Below are positions 43,260-54,181 of a stretch of DNA of 64,000 nt, piece after piece (the stretch's first letter is position 1; every line of letters starts with the position of its first letter). Source of the stretch: Plumapathes pennacea (Eukaryota > Cnidaria > Anthozoa > Antipatharia > Myriopathidae); assembly GCA_964036295.1 (NCBI GenBank), contig OZ038473.1, positions 4,867,501 to 4,931,500 on the forward strand, in the 5' to 3' direction. The notes under the pieces were generated by a model. The model ran no database searches and was not told the origin of the DNA. It saw nothing but the letters and a program-made list of their open reading frames with translations. Both the position numbers and the translations under genes were made by a program.

Positions 43260-43547
43260 ATAAAAAGTATCGTATAGACAAGTGAATATTAATTTTTAGT
43301 TTAAGCTTACACACGCAGGTAAAAATTTATCATTTTTATATAGGTATCCGTCGTTTGTCAAGTGGAATTGCTTTGTTTCCACAACGGCGGCTGATTTCAT
43401 GCATAAGGATACAAAAAGCTTTAATGATAGTACAATTGTTCCCACTGATATCGTTGACTGCCGTTCGTGAGGACTATAAACGCGGAATGTATTATGCAAT
43501 TTGATTTTGAAATGTCGGGCGTCGAATCTTTGTCACCGCATGCAACG

Positions 43548-44560
43548 ATACTTTATTTATCAAAAGCACGTCTCACACACACGAGAAGCCCAGTTAAACA
43601 AGCGTAAATATGGTGGTCGTAAGCGTGACACGAAACGTAGGCGTGAGCGTGACACCATACGCGGATCAATATCCAAGATATTTTGAGTATTTACATCAAA
43701 TAAAAAGACCCACAAAGCCCTTGATTTGCCAAAATGGAATGTGATTACTGCATTTATTTAAAGAAGTGTCTTCTGGAGTGGTTTTTATGGAGAACGGAGC
43801 GGCTTTTGTGGCACATTGTAGCATAAGAGAAATTTGGCGGGAAAACTATTTTGAGTATTTAGACCGAAGAATGACATAACAGCCGTTGATTTGCCAAATA
43901 TAGTTGCGAATACTGTATTTGTGCAATAAAATGTCTCTTGGAGTAGTTTTACGGGAAACCGACTGCTTTTGTGGTACAGTATAATGTAGAATTAATTTGG
44001 CGGGAAAACTTCTCTAATCGCAATTTGGAGCAACTTCAAATGTGAGTCAAGCGGGAACGGCTTTTTCCCCCAATCAATTCTTTTTTTAATTTGGTTTAGA
44101 TGGCAATGGACTACCAAAATCAGGTCTTAAATGAAAAATAAACAACCGCACTTTTGAGAAAAGAGCGTTCAAAAACGTTAAAAATCTGACATGTCTGGAT
44201 TTTTGTTTGACCTCTACTGTTTCAAGCCGCTCGCCAAAAAGGAAGCACTGATAAAATTTGAATTTGAAACTGTAATCTAGGGGAAATATACCCATGAAAA
44301 CAGTGTGAAAAAGCTCGCTGGTAAAATCCGTCGGGATGTTGGTATTTTTTTGTCTCGAAGTTAGTCTAATTTCAGACGCCATTTTGGCTCCCGCGGTCCC
44401 AAAACCAAGGGGGTAGTCAATCTCCGAAACAAAAGACCCAAAATTCGTTCAAATGCCACCGTTCATAATCATACTAGATAGACATCAAGTGCTGGTAATT
44501 TTATGAAATTCGGCCGACCCCCATCTTTTGACCCTGCCCGGTTTTCTCAGACAACGGCTC
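43548..44560 (-). repeat. T1 right terminal inverted repeat
   Basis: Reverse-complement partner of 35387-36432, ending ...GTTTTCTCAGACAACGGCTC followed by TTAA. Differences from the left arm are scattered substitutions, so the two arms have aged separately since insertion. Confidence 0.8.
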
Positions 44561-44669
44561 TTAAGATCCAAATTATTCAATTTCGGGGTTTTTCTACAAG
44601 ACCTTCTACAAGGACGCGTAAAAGCCTTTTCCGATATTTTTGTTTCTCCTGGACGTCGCCGGAGCTATA

Positions 44670-44930
44670 ATGGCAGCTCCACAAAACCCCAATCCACAAG
44701 ATCTTGCAACTTTACAAGCCGTTCAACCCGTTGGTGTTCAACCTCCAGCTCAACAACAAGTCCAACAAGCAGTCCCACCGGTTCCCGCACAACAACAAGT
44801 CCAACAAGCAGTTCCACCTCATGCTCAACAACAGGCAGTTCCACCTCCTGCTCAACAACAAGCAGTGGAACTTCCTGTTCCGCAACAAGCGGTCGAACCT
44901 CCAGCTAACAACCAGAACGAGGTAATTTAG
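44670..44930 (+). CDS. Pro/Gln-rich ORF (86 residues), possible retroelement ORF1 start
   Basis: ATG at 44670 in a long T-rich leader. The product is built of AQQQAVxPP-type units (for example VQQAVPPVPAQQQ). The stop overlaps GAG-GTAATT, which could be a splice donor. Low-complexity Pro/Gln N-termini are common in retroelement gag-like proteins, and a DIRS-type gag lies 9 kb downstream, but no direct link can be shown. It may be a repeat-driven chance frame. Confidence 0.3.
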   Translation: MAAPQNPNPQDLATLQAVQPVGVQPPAQQQVQQAVPPVPAQQQVQQAVPPHAQQQAVPPPAQQQAVELPVPQQAVEPPANNQNEVI

Positions 44931-45054
44931 GTTTTTCTCGTGTAGCCCACTTGTTACTTTTAATCTGTTTGGGGTTCCGTTCATATCCATACATCCCATA
45001 GTCGGTTCATCGGGCCACATGGTTTCTTTTCTGTTTCCCCTAGTTAGCTTACAG

Positions 45055-45640
45055 GTCATGTGTAGTTTATTCGTCCTCCTACTTAATCCTCGCGTACGTA
45101 TAGTCATTCGTCCTCATAGTTTGTTTGCCGACCATACTCCGTATGTGTACTTTGTTCGTCCTCATGGTTTGGTTCGCAGATCATGGGTGTAGTTTGTTTG
45201 TCCTCATCGTTTTGTTCCCAGGTCAGGGATGTAGTTTGTTCTTCCGCATGGTTTTTGTTCGTGGGTCATGGGTGTAGTGTGTTCGTCCGCATGGTTTTTT
45301 TCGCAAGTCATGGGCGTAGTTTGTTCGGTGCTCAGGTTTTTGTTCGCGGGCTATATATTTATGTGTGTAGTTTGTTTCGTCCTCATGGTTTGCTCGCTGG
45401 TCACATGTGTAGTTATTTCTCCTCGTGGTTCGTCCGCTAACTGTATTTAGTTATTTGTTATTTTGGTTAAATCACGGGTTTTATGCGGGTTGTTATCTTG
45501 TTCCCCTAGTTTGTTCGCGGGTCATTTGGGCTAGTATTTACTTTTCCCGGTTTTTTCGCGGGTTATCCGGCCGGGTTTGTTATTTATTCCAATAGTTTAG
45601 TTTACGGGTTCCAACCTCGGGCCACTTTACTTGTAATTAG
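45055..45640 (+). repeat. Degenerate tandem array, unit about 54 bp
   Basis: Units of the form GTAGTTTGTTCGTCCTCATG followed by GTTTGTTCGCAGGTCATGGG recur about eight times and decay toward the right. No coding meaning is supported. Confidence 0.6.
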
Positions 45641-45713
45641 GGCCATGGTTCACATTTTTCATGGTACACATTTTCAGTTATTTAGTGTCATAGCCTCAAG
45701 TTTACCTAGTACT

Positions 45714-46453
45714 CGCAAATAAGTAGCCGTGTGTCGGCATAGTAGCCATATGTTGGCAGAGTAGCCGTGTGTCGGCAAAGTTTGGCATTACAAAAGTGAC
45801 TTGGTCACGTGTATTAGTGGCCGTGTGTCGGCAAAATTGGCAACCAAAAGTGAAGCAGTCACGTGTATATAAAGTAGCCGTTTGTCGGCAGAGTGGCCAT
45901 ATGTTGGCAGAGTAGCCGTGTGTTGGCAAAGTTTGGCATTACCAAAAGTGACTTGGTCACGTGTATTAGTTGCCGTGTGTCGACAAAATTGGCAACCAAA
46001 AGTGAAGCAGTCACGTGTATATAAAGCAGCCGTGTGTCGGCAGAGTAGCCATATGTTAGCAGAGTAGCCGTGTGTCGGCAAAGTTTGGCATTACAAAAGT
46101 GACTTGGTCACGTGTATAAGTGGCCGTGCGTCGGCAAAATTGGCAACCAAAAGTGAAGCAGTCACGTGTATATAAAGTAGCCGTGTGTCGGCAGCCTAGC
46201 CATATGTTGGCAGAGTAGCCGCGTGTCGGCAAAGTTTGGCATTACCAAAAGTGACTTGGTCACGTGTATTAGTGGCCGTGTGTCGGCAAAATTGGCAACC
46301 AAAAGTGAAGCATTCACATGTATATAAAGTAGCCGTGTGTCGGCAGAGTAGCCATATGTTGGCAGAGTAGCCGTGTGTCGGCAAAGTTTGGCATTACAAA
46401 AGGTGACTTGGGCACGTGTATAAGTGGCCGTGTGTCGGCAAAATTGCCAACCA
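45714..46453 (+). repeat. 152-bp satellite array with CACGTG and TATA motifs
   Basis: About five units. The motif GTGACTTGGTCACG starts at 45796, 45948, 46099, 46251 and 46403, a spacing of 151-152 bp. Each unit contains TCACGTGTAT (an E-box palindrome), CACGTGTATATAAAGTAGCC with a TATATAAA box, and several TGTGTCGGCA copies. The array ends abruptly at R1 copy i. Confidence 0.8.
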
Positions 46454-46460
46454 AAGTGAA

Positions 46461-47818
46461 TTCGAGTATTCGTGCTCTGTAACAAATATAAAAGTGAAAG
46501 CGAGGAATGTCACACGAGAGATGTTTACAATATTAATGCGCTTTTGTTCACAGTGTGTTCAGTCCATTTGTGACTGCAAACTCAATCCTCAGAATTATTT
46601 CGGTGTGTTTTTCATTTCTGGTATTTAATGCACATTGCGAAACAAAGACTACATGATCGAATGAAAGAAACACTTCAACAGGCAATGTACGATACGCAGA
46701 AGAATTTTATGAGGCAACAGATGTCATGTACAGAGTAAAGCATAAAGCGTCATTGTTTTACGGCTAAAGCTCACCGTAGCTTTGGTTTCTGTTTTCGCCC
46801 TGTTATCTTCCCAAAAGTATTTCGTGTCGCCACAGAAAGTTTCGTCTGGACTAAATACTTATCGGCGACAGAGATATTTGCAATACCCCAGAGGTACCAT
46901 CAAACATTTGTTTATGGCTATTCTCAAAGCTTGTGCGGTGAACGCGAGCCAAAATCTTTTCCTAAAATCCAGTTTATCCGTGCATTGTCCACAGAGCCAA
47001 ATGGCGTTGAGTTCGAATGGGATGCAGTTTACTTTTTCGCTTCACTACTTATGTGTTTTCTTTTATTAACTCAATACGTTTTTTCTATCAGGCTTTCGAG
47101 TATTCGTGCTCTGTAACAAATATAAAAGTGAAAGCGAGGAATGTCACACGAGAGATGTTTACAATATTTTTGCGCTTTTGTTCACAGTGTGTTCAGTCCA
47201 TTTGTGACTGCAAACTCAATCCTCAGAATCATTTCCGGTATTCAATGACCATTGCGAAACAAAGGCTACATGATCGAATGAAAGAAACACTTCAACAGGC
47301 AATGTACGATACGCAGAAGAATTTTATGAGGCAACAGATGTCATGAACAGAGTAAAGCATAAAGCGTCATTGTTTTACGGATAAAGCTCACCGTAGCTTT
47401 GGTTTCTGTTTTCGCCCTGTTATCTTCCCGAAAGTATTTCGTGTCGCCACAGAAAGTTTCGGCGGGACTAAATATTTATCGGTGACAGCGGTACCATCAA
47501 ATATTTGTTTACGGCTATTCTCAAAGCTTCCGCGGTGAACGCGAGCCAAAATCGTTCCCGAAAATCCAGTTTATCCGTGCAAATTCCACAGAGCCAAATG
47601 GTGTTGAGTTTGGATGGGATGCAGTTAACTTTTACACACAAGTAACGAGCAATTCACTGGCCACATCTCGAGTTGTTTAACGAAGTCAATTACGTCATCG
47701 CCCAGCTCGTGATAATATGAACCAATCACCGTGTGCTGATTCTCGACCCACAAAAAGGAAAAAAAATAAATAAAAATGTCCATTTTTAAGCTCGCTTGGG
47801 CCCCAGGCCCCCGCGAGC
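46461..47818 (-). mobile_element. R1 repeat copy i (3' end missing)
   Basis: Same structure as copy h from the second half of its 3' region to the 5' hairpin at 47790-47818. The CTAG end was not included in the duplication. Confidence 0.75.
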
Positions 47819-47865
47819 AATTAGAAAGACTCAAAGGTCACTCAGGAAATATTTCTTCTTAACAG

Positions 47866-47937
47866 ATTCCTCAACAACAACAACATCAGTGACTTGAAAA
47901 GTGACCTGTTCAAGAACCTCACAAGTCTGCGGATTTT
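47866..47937 (+). CDS. Single leucine-rich-repeat exon, copy 2
   Basis: Identical in sequence, acceptor, donor, length (72 nt) and phase to 32108-32179, including the LxxNxI and LFxxLxxL pattern. Lack of change in 72 coding bases is no proof of constraint, because the surrounding duplication is young. Confidence 0.6.
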
Positions 47938-48764
47938 GTAAGTAAATATTTCACTTCGTCGTTTCATGAAACTTTCATCAATTTGAATGGTTTATATCCG
48001 TTGACAAAAAATAATAATTGTACCTAGCTAATAATAATACGCTAAGCGTACTTCCGTTTGTTCGTGTGTGCTTAACGCTACTTGAGAGTATATTTTTGCA
48101 AGGTAAAGTATTCCGCTGTTTGACGTATTTTAGCCGTGGTGACGTGGTACAATACTATCGTGAACTGTAATGACTGTAATGAAAGGGTCCTTAAAGTGCC
48201 ACTGCGATCACACTTGGAGCCTAAAATGTTAACAAGGAGTGAATCTACTCACCTGAAGCGCCGAAAATTCGGTATAACTTTTACTTTTAAAAGGAAGCCG
48301 ATAATTTGCCTTCAAAACACGTCAAAATCGGTCCGCCATAATGCGGCAAGCCCGCGTATAAAAATTGTCAGCGGCTTTCCTCTGTGACGTCTTCTTATCA
48401 TCAAGGAAGAAAACGTCAAAAGAAAATGACTGAGGTTTCGTGCTTAAGTTGGGTTTATTCAACATCCTCATGCGAAAGCGATCTTGCACCAAGCACAGAG
48501 TCATCAGGAAATTGTAACGAGTCCATGGGGAACGATTTAGGCAATTTTTTGCCGTAACGAAAACCTTTTGCCAACAGAGAAAGAGCATAAACAGAGGCCG
48601 CAGTACAAATATATTAGTAAAATTCTTGCGAAGCTGACCTTTATACCACGTGGTGTGTGAAAGCGCTTCTGTTCTTTTCTTTGGTTTCCTGCTCTTAACC
48701 TGAACAGGATCTTATGTCATAAACATAGTAAGTCACAGCTCGCTCAAAATTTCGTACCTGGTTT

Positions 48765-48955
48765 GCTGGTTCTCCTGGTTCTCCTGGTTCTCCTGGTTCT
48801 CTGGTTCTCCTGGTTCTCCTGGTTCTCCTGGTTCTCCTGGTTCTCCTGGTTCTCCTGGTTCTCCTGGTTCGCTGGTTCTCCTGGTTCTCTGATTCTTCTG
48901 ATTCTCTGGTTCTCCTGGTTCTCTGGTTCTTCTGGTTCTCTGGTTCTTGGTTCTC
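48765..48955 (+). repeat. Minisatellite (CTGGTTCTC)n, copy 2
   Basis: Same 9-bp motif as 33008-33197 but with a longer uninterrupted run of CTGGTTCTC and fewer variant units, so the array has changed since the segmental duplication. Confidence 0.85.
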
Positions 48956-49022
48956 CACCTCAGTCCCCCTCTCTCTCCAGTCCATTCCTCGTGGCAAAAA
49001 AAAAAACAAACAAAAAAAAAAC

Positions 49023-49514
49023 ATGGCGGCTGTCGTGACTTTGTTCTTTACTCTTTTAGTTTCTTTCGCTTGTACGTTCTTGACTTGTTTTGTGATTAAC
49101 CCAGATCAACCTTCGAAGCAATTTATCCAAGTTGTGCTGGAAAATCATAAATGGGAAGGAATTTCTATATCAGTTGGACCGTTTCGGGCAATTCCACGAG
49201 GACAACACATCAGAGCCAGACTCGGTGTTTGTGTTGAAGCATTTTTAGTTCCAGATGTAATGCTGTGGGACCCACTCTCATACTTTCCTGAGCTTTCCGT
49301 ATTCTGCCCGTCATGCGAAGAACAAAGAAAAAGAGAATATCTCCATCCCATCAGATGGAAAGATGGTAGCACAGTGCACGACCAACCTCGACTGCTTTAT
49401 GGCCTGCGCAGTGATGTTTTGTTAGCTGGAAGAACTCTGCAAGAACAAACATCAAATTCTCAGCCACGACCAAAGTATCCTATTTCTCACCAGTCACCAG
49501 CGAATTCGCTCTGA
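49023..49514 (+). CDS. 163-codon ORF with signal anchor and DUF6729-like region, copy 2
   Basis: Near-identical to 33264-33755. Differences are conservative and few (for example NHKREG to NHKWEG and a Gln to Arg in the tail), and the frame is intact. It has the same hydrophobic N-terminus, WDPLSYFP, CPSC and PRLLYGL motifs and the same truncated end. The downstream motif CTGACGAAGGGCTAGCGC, then TCGAAACGTCAG, begins within the stop codon region in both copies. Expression and function are unknown. Confidence 0.4.
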   Translation: MAAVVTLFFTLLVSFACTFLTCFVINPDQPSKQFIQVVLENHKWEGISISVGPFRAIPRGQHIRARLGVCVEAFLVPDVMLWDPLSYFPELSVFCPSCEEQRKREYLHPIRWKDGSTVHDQPRLLYGLRSDVLLAGRTLQEQTSNSQPRPKYPISHQSPANSL

Positions 49515-49705
49515 CGAAGGGCTAGCGCTCGAAACGTCAGGTACTGTCTCTTTCACGGTGTTCCATTACCCTCATCAACACACAGTTGATTTACCAAAAC
49601 TTGAACGGTTTACTTCAAATTATATACGGGCTTCAGACCTAGTCATACTTCTAAGGGCTTGTGAACGATTCTCGCTGCAATCACCGCATGTCAGATTACA
49701 GCATT

Positions 49706-50394
49706 GTTTGACCTTCATGGCACCGAGCCAAAATGTCGCAACAACAACATAAATGCACAGCAGAGTGAAATTTTGATCCCAAACAAAAGTCAGATTTTCT
49801 GACGCTTTACTTGTATCAGCAAGAATAATACAAAGTAAAAGAATACAAAGTACCTTCAAGTTCACCCTCATACTAAACAGTTCCAAATAATCCGCTATCA
49901 AGCGCTTGTCAAGAATCGCCGTCTTTACACAGGTTCTCGTCTTTGTATGTCGAGCGCCTTCGTTCAGCTTGTTCCTTCAAGTTCTCAAGCTTCTGGATGT
50001 CAGATTCTTCGTACATTTCTGCACAGTTGTGCATAGTTATGCAGTTCATTGATAAGTTCATTGCATTTGGTTTCATGGCTTTCAATATGGCTTTTGAGGC
50101 TGAACGGACCGACCCAAGCCAAAACCGCTCAATGAAATTTAGTATGGGTCTACCGCAGCCGGCGTATGCGTTTGTAAGTAAGATGAGCGGTCCATAAAAT
50201 AATCCACAGAGCCAACTAAAGCAAGCAACTTGCTGTTTTCAAAATGGCGAAACTGCTCGCCCGCCAAGTCACTTGATCACAACGTCATCACAAATCACAT
50301 GATAATATGAACCAATCACCGCATGCAGATTTCTAACCCAGAAAATAAAAAAATAAAAAAATCGTTCCATTTTAAAGCTTGTGACGTCACAAGC
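49706..50394 (-). pseudogene. R1 repeat copy j with broken cargo ORF
   Basis: Read on the minus strand, this starts with the hairpin GCTTGTGAC/GTCACAAGC (50394-50377) after TT and has the R1 5' region. It then has a shortened relative of the 391-codon membrane protein: the two-helix segment LFSMRVNLKVLCILLLCIIL and LTFVWDQNFTLLC is clear at about 49875-49740, while the part upstream is frame-shifted and shortened. It is cut at 49706 by the duplication break. The hairpin stem differs from other copies at several paired positions, each compensated. Confidence 0.65.
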
Positions 50395-50409
50395 AATTAT
50401 GCACCAACT

Positions 50410-50990
50410 GTCATAAAAAGCTAAATGCAAATTCAAATACAATTCAGTGTGCTAATTGTTCTCTTAAAGTTCATTTGAATTGTTCAAATTGCTTTACTCC
50501 CTCTTATTTTCTTTGTTCTGTGTGTTTGAAAACAACATTCCCATTGAATTCTCTGGAAGAAAATGAATTCCAAGCGGCTTTGTTTGAACTGTGTCATGGA
50601 TCAAGTTGTCATTGGTCAACAGCACACCTGACTGAGCTTGCATTTCAGCCTTTTCATGATAATAACTTAACGTATTCCAAGGCAAACTTTATTGACAATT
50701 TCTGCGACCCTGATAAAAATATATTTAGTGGAATTGATCAAATGGTCAATAAGTGTAAGTATTACGTTGAGGACAGTTTCAATAGTTTAGTTGATAAACC
50801 GATACAATTTTCTTTGATCCATTTAAATATTAGGAGCTTAAGAAAAAACTTTGAGGCTCTGACCAGCTATATTTCCTTGTTAAATTTGCATTTCAATGTC
50901 ATTGCACTAACCGAGACGTGGTTAAAAGAAAAAGATGATGTAAACTCCTTTGAACTCCCAGGTTATCATAAACCTATTTCCTAAATAGAC
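50410..50990 (+). pseudogene. LINE: PHD-like finger and endonuclease N-terminal part
   Basis: The frame reads CANC...HLNCSNC...YFLCSVC (C4HC3-like finger, about 50440-50535), a linker, then the endonuclease motifs SLIHLNIRSLRKNFEAL (first Asn) and IALTETWLKE (catalytic Glu). The frame breaks near 50975, just after PGYHK, where a frameshift moves the rest of the endonuclease into another frame. The endonuclease would nick target DNA to prime reverse transcription. Confidence 0.75.
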
Positions 50991-51540
50991 CAAATGAGGA
51001 CGGAGGTGGCGGAGTAGGATTATACACTAGCAATGAGTTCAACTTCAGACTTTCTGCTGAGTTGACCTATAATAGCAACGAGTCACAAATTTTATTTGTA
51101 GATATAGAAAAGAGCAATCATCGAAAGCTTATAGGAGTCATTTATAAACCACCCAAAACAGATATTGATACTTTTCTAAGTTGTCTTCAAAGTCCATTGG
51201 ACAAATTGGATAACAGTACAAGGCCTTGTTATTAGGCTGGCGATTTTCATATAGACTTGTTAAAAAGTTCTAAACACGCTGCCACTAACTCGTTTTTCAA
51301 TACAATGTTATCGTATTCACTTTTCCCTACAATCATAAAACCAACTAGAATTACTGTAGATAGTGCAACTCTAATCAATAATATTTATATAAACAATTTG
51401 GATATAGCAGAGAATACTATTCCTGGTATATTATACACTGATGTTTCAGATCATTTACCAGTTTTTATAATCCAATACGGTAAGAACAAAATCACAAGGA
51501 AAAAATACTTCAAACGCGAATATTCTTTGGCCAATGAAGA
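50991..51540 (+). pseudogene. LINE: endonuclease C-terminal part
   Basis: This continues in a second frame with GGGGVGLYTSNEF, HRKLIGVIYKPPK, GDFHIDLL and VSDHLPVF; the last two hold the catalytic Asp/Asn and the SDH box. A TAG stop at about 51233 lies directly before the GDF motif. With the earlier frameshift, the protein cannot be made intact. Confidence 0.7.
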
Positions 51541-53681
51541 ACACTTCAGACGTGAAATTTCAACAATAAATTCGCAGTCAATCTATGATAGTAGAAATTC
51601 CAATGAACAATACAAGTTTTTCATAAGTTCGATAAAAGCATCTTTCAATAAATATTTTCCCATGAAATGTGTTACAAGGAGCTCAAGAACTGCTCGTAAC
51701 CCGTGGATGACTGCGGGTATTCTAAAATCGATTAAAAGAAAAAACAAGCTCTACAGAGCGAAGGTAAAATCACCGACGCCAAATAATATACAGCGTTTTT
51801 GCCATTACCGTAATAAATTATATCATTTAATTCGTTTCACCAAAAAAAGTTACTCTGAGACTATGTTAAAGAAAGCTCAGGGAAATTTAAGAGCGACCTG
51901 GGGTATCATAAACGAGGTATTGAACAAAAAGAAGGCGGAACCAATTAGTGTATCAGGAATATTCAATCATGATAAACGTTATGTCAAAGATATAGATATT
52001 GCAAACACATTTAATAAATTTTTCACTAGTGTTGGTCCAGGGTTAGCTAAAAAGCTGCCTTCAAGTCAAAGAAATTTTAAAGATTGGATGAGAATCCCTG
52101 CAAAAAATGAGCTTAAATTCGATCATGTTTCCTCTTTAACGGTATTAGATCATATATACAATTTAGACTGCTCTAAAGCAGTTGGTGTTGACGACATTCC
52201 AATACGTATCTTAAAGAAAGTCGCAGAATATGTATATGAGCCACGGACCAACATCTATAATACGTCTATAGATTCTTCCACGTTTCCCGACTCTCTGAAA
52301 ATCGCAAAAGTCATTCCACTGTTTAAAGGTGGGGACAGAGAGCTTGTTTCAAATTACCGGCCTATATCTCTGCTACCAACCATCTCGAAAATATTTGAGA
52401 AGCTTATTTGTAATTCACTAGTGTCTCATCTCGAAAGTAATCATTTTCTTTTTGATTATCAATTCGGGTTCAGAAAAAAGCGAAACACGGCATTAGCAAC
52501 AATTGATTTCGTTTCAAGAATAATAGATGCATTTGAAACTGGCCAATACTCTATGGGCGTCTTTTTAGACTTATCAAAAGCGTTTGATACGGTGAACCAC
52601 GATATTTTGATAAATAAGCTTAATTATTATGGTATAACTGGTCACAGCAACAAGCTTTTTCAAAGCTATCTAGAAAATCGAAAACAGTTTGTTAATGTGC
52701 ATGGGACTGATTCTAACTTGATGCCACTCACTTGTGGCGTCCCTCAAGGATCTATTCTTGGCCCGATCCTTTTTCTTATTTATGTTAATGACGCACAGTA
52801 TGTAACTAGAGCCATCCATCTTTTACTATATGCAGATGACATGAATCTTCTTTACAAACATAAAAAGATTGAAACGCTAGTCTCAGTTCTTAATAAGGAA
52901 CTAGGATCTCTTTATGATTGGCTCCTTGCCAACAAGTTAAGCGTAAACCTATCAAAAACAAAGTTCATTCTCTTCGGTACGAGAAAGAAATTATCTAATA
53001 TGTCCACGAACTTTCCTCATATTTCTCTTCAATTAGCAGGAGAGTGTATAAAACAAGAAACACACACAAAGTTCTTAGGTGTAATCGTTGATGAGGAAAT
53101 TTCGTGGAATAAACAAATAGATTACGTTACTCGTAAAATATCAAAAAATATCGGCATTCTTTATAAAGCCAGGCATTATTTAAGTGCGGATATTTTACTG
53201 AATCTTTATTACAATTTAATATACCCATATATATCTTATTGTACTTTAATTTGGGGAAGTAATTACAAATCAAAACTTAATCCTATTTATATTTTGCAAA
53301 AAAGAGCTCTAAGAGCTATTACTTTCAGTGAGAGGAAATCTGCGAGCAAACCAATTTTTAAGAAACTAGAAGTTCTAAACATCTATGAAATTGTTGATTT
53401 TCAACTTGGAGAATTGGCTTTTCGATACTCTGCAGATCAGCTGCCCGACATTTTTTCCAGTTATTTTACGGATCTCACCTCACTTCATACAAGAAAACAA
53501 GAATTTTTACTTACCGTTTCAAAATTTGAACTATGGAAAATTTGGCATTAAATACACTTCTGCGAAAATATGGAATTCTGTTCCAATAGGTTTAAAGAAC
53601 TGTATTTCGCTAAAAGTTTTTAAACGTCTTTATAAGAAGCATTATCTCTCAGACAACGCAGAGCTAGAGCTATATCCATAG
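51541..53681 (+). pseudogene. LINE: reverse transcriptase and C-terminal region
   Basis: The reverse transcriptase frame is open to 53551. Motifs in order: VIPLFKGGDRELVSNYRPIS, FGFRKKRNTALA, FLDLSKAFDTVNHDIL (motif A), GVPQGSILGPILFLIYVND (motif B) and YADD at 52829-52840 (motif C), followed by the thumb with LSVNLSKTKFILFG. A frameshift near 53500 moves the end into another frame, which continues IKYTSAKIWNSVPIGLK to 53681. The catalytic core itself looks intact. It belongs to the CR1/L2/Rex side of non-LTR RTs by motif style; the exact clade is not resolved. Confidence 0.8.
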
Positions 53682-53956
53682 CCTATGTATACACTTTCTT
53701 CGATACCTATAAAGCTACATATTCAGTCCTGTTAACTTACAGATCCTATTACCTACTTAATACGTGTTACTTCATTGTATAGACCTTTATTACCCTATTT
53801 ATTTCATTTTGTAACCTACGCCATTAGTAATTAAAATTTGTACGAGAGAGCATGCGCCCAAAAACCCATAATGGGTTGTAGCATGCTTCCTCCACTTATC
53901 ATCGACTTAGAATTATCGTTTCTGTAAACAAATGCCCTAAAAATAAGTAAAAATAA

Positions 53957-54181
53957 AAACCTTTAGAACCTTTAGATCGACAGAAGCCGCACTTCGCCAC
54001 GTAAGACAGCTATTAGCTCGCCCCCAAGCTGTTTTTGACCCCCACGCCACTATTGCAGTTTTGGAGCACTTCGCTGACACCGCCAGGGAAACCACCTCTG
54101 ATAAAGCCTCCAGATATGCTATTATCCTGCGCCAGACACGCCCACTACTGGACAGTCCGCTATTACAATCCCTTCTTTTAA
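53957..54181 (+). pseudogene. DIRS-2 gag-like ORF1, upstream part
   Basis: An open frame with FRSTEAALRHVRQLLARPQA, then LEHFADTARETTSDKASRYA and LRQTRPLLDSP. It is cut at the TTAA by T2 and its continuation is found at 59365. The helical, Arg/Leu-rich content fits a gag-like protein. Its 5' part is missing because the LINE tail lies directly upstream. Confidence 0.6.

Larger units (their letters stand above)
35387..44560 (+). mobile_element. T1: 9.2-kb TTAA DNA transposon with about 1-kb inverted repeats
   Basis: The ends are GAGCCGTTGTCTGAGAAAAC and its complement, flanked on both sides by TTAA (35383-35386 and 44561-44564). The terminal inverted repeats run about 1,040 bp (35387-36432) and 1,013 bp (43548-44560) with scattered differences. 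A transposase-like gene, broken, lies between them on the plus strand, interrupted by intron-like DNA and a Helitron-like insertion. TTAA duplications are used by the piggyBac and Kolobok superfamilies; the protein does not look like piggyBac. Shares its terminal consensus with T2. Confidence 0.8.
46461..49705 (+). repeat. 3.2-kb segmental duplication, copy 2
   Basis: Collinear with 30758-33945. The left break falls inside R1 (at TTCGAGTATTCGTG) where it meets the satellite, and the right break falls inside R2 (after CAGATTACAGCATT) where it meets an R1 cargo copy. It retains the about 95 bp missing from the first R1 unit of copy 1 and lacks a short stretch near 47230. Confidence 0.85.
50410..53952 (+). 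mobile_element. LINE retrotransposon (CR1/L2-like), 5' truncated
   Basis: Contains in order a PHD-like zinc finger, an apurinic-type endonuclease, a reverse transcriptase and a C-terminal segment, followed by a 3' UTR ending in an A-rich tail (AAAAATAAGTAAAAATAAAA). This layout is that of the CR1/L2/Jockey group of non-LTR elements. The 5' end lies right at an R1 hairpin end and has no upstream UTR, which fits 5' truncation during insertion. A clear target-site duplication was not seen. Confidence 0.8.

Noticed and set aside
45714..46453. CRISPR array
   Set aside because: The repeat units are 152 bp without unique spacers, and the genome is clearly eukaryotic.
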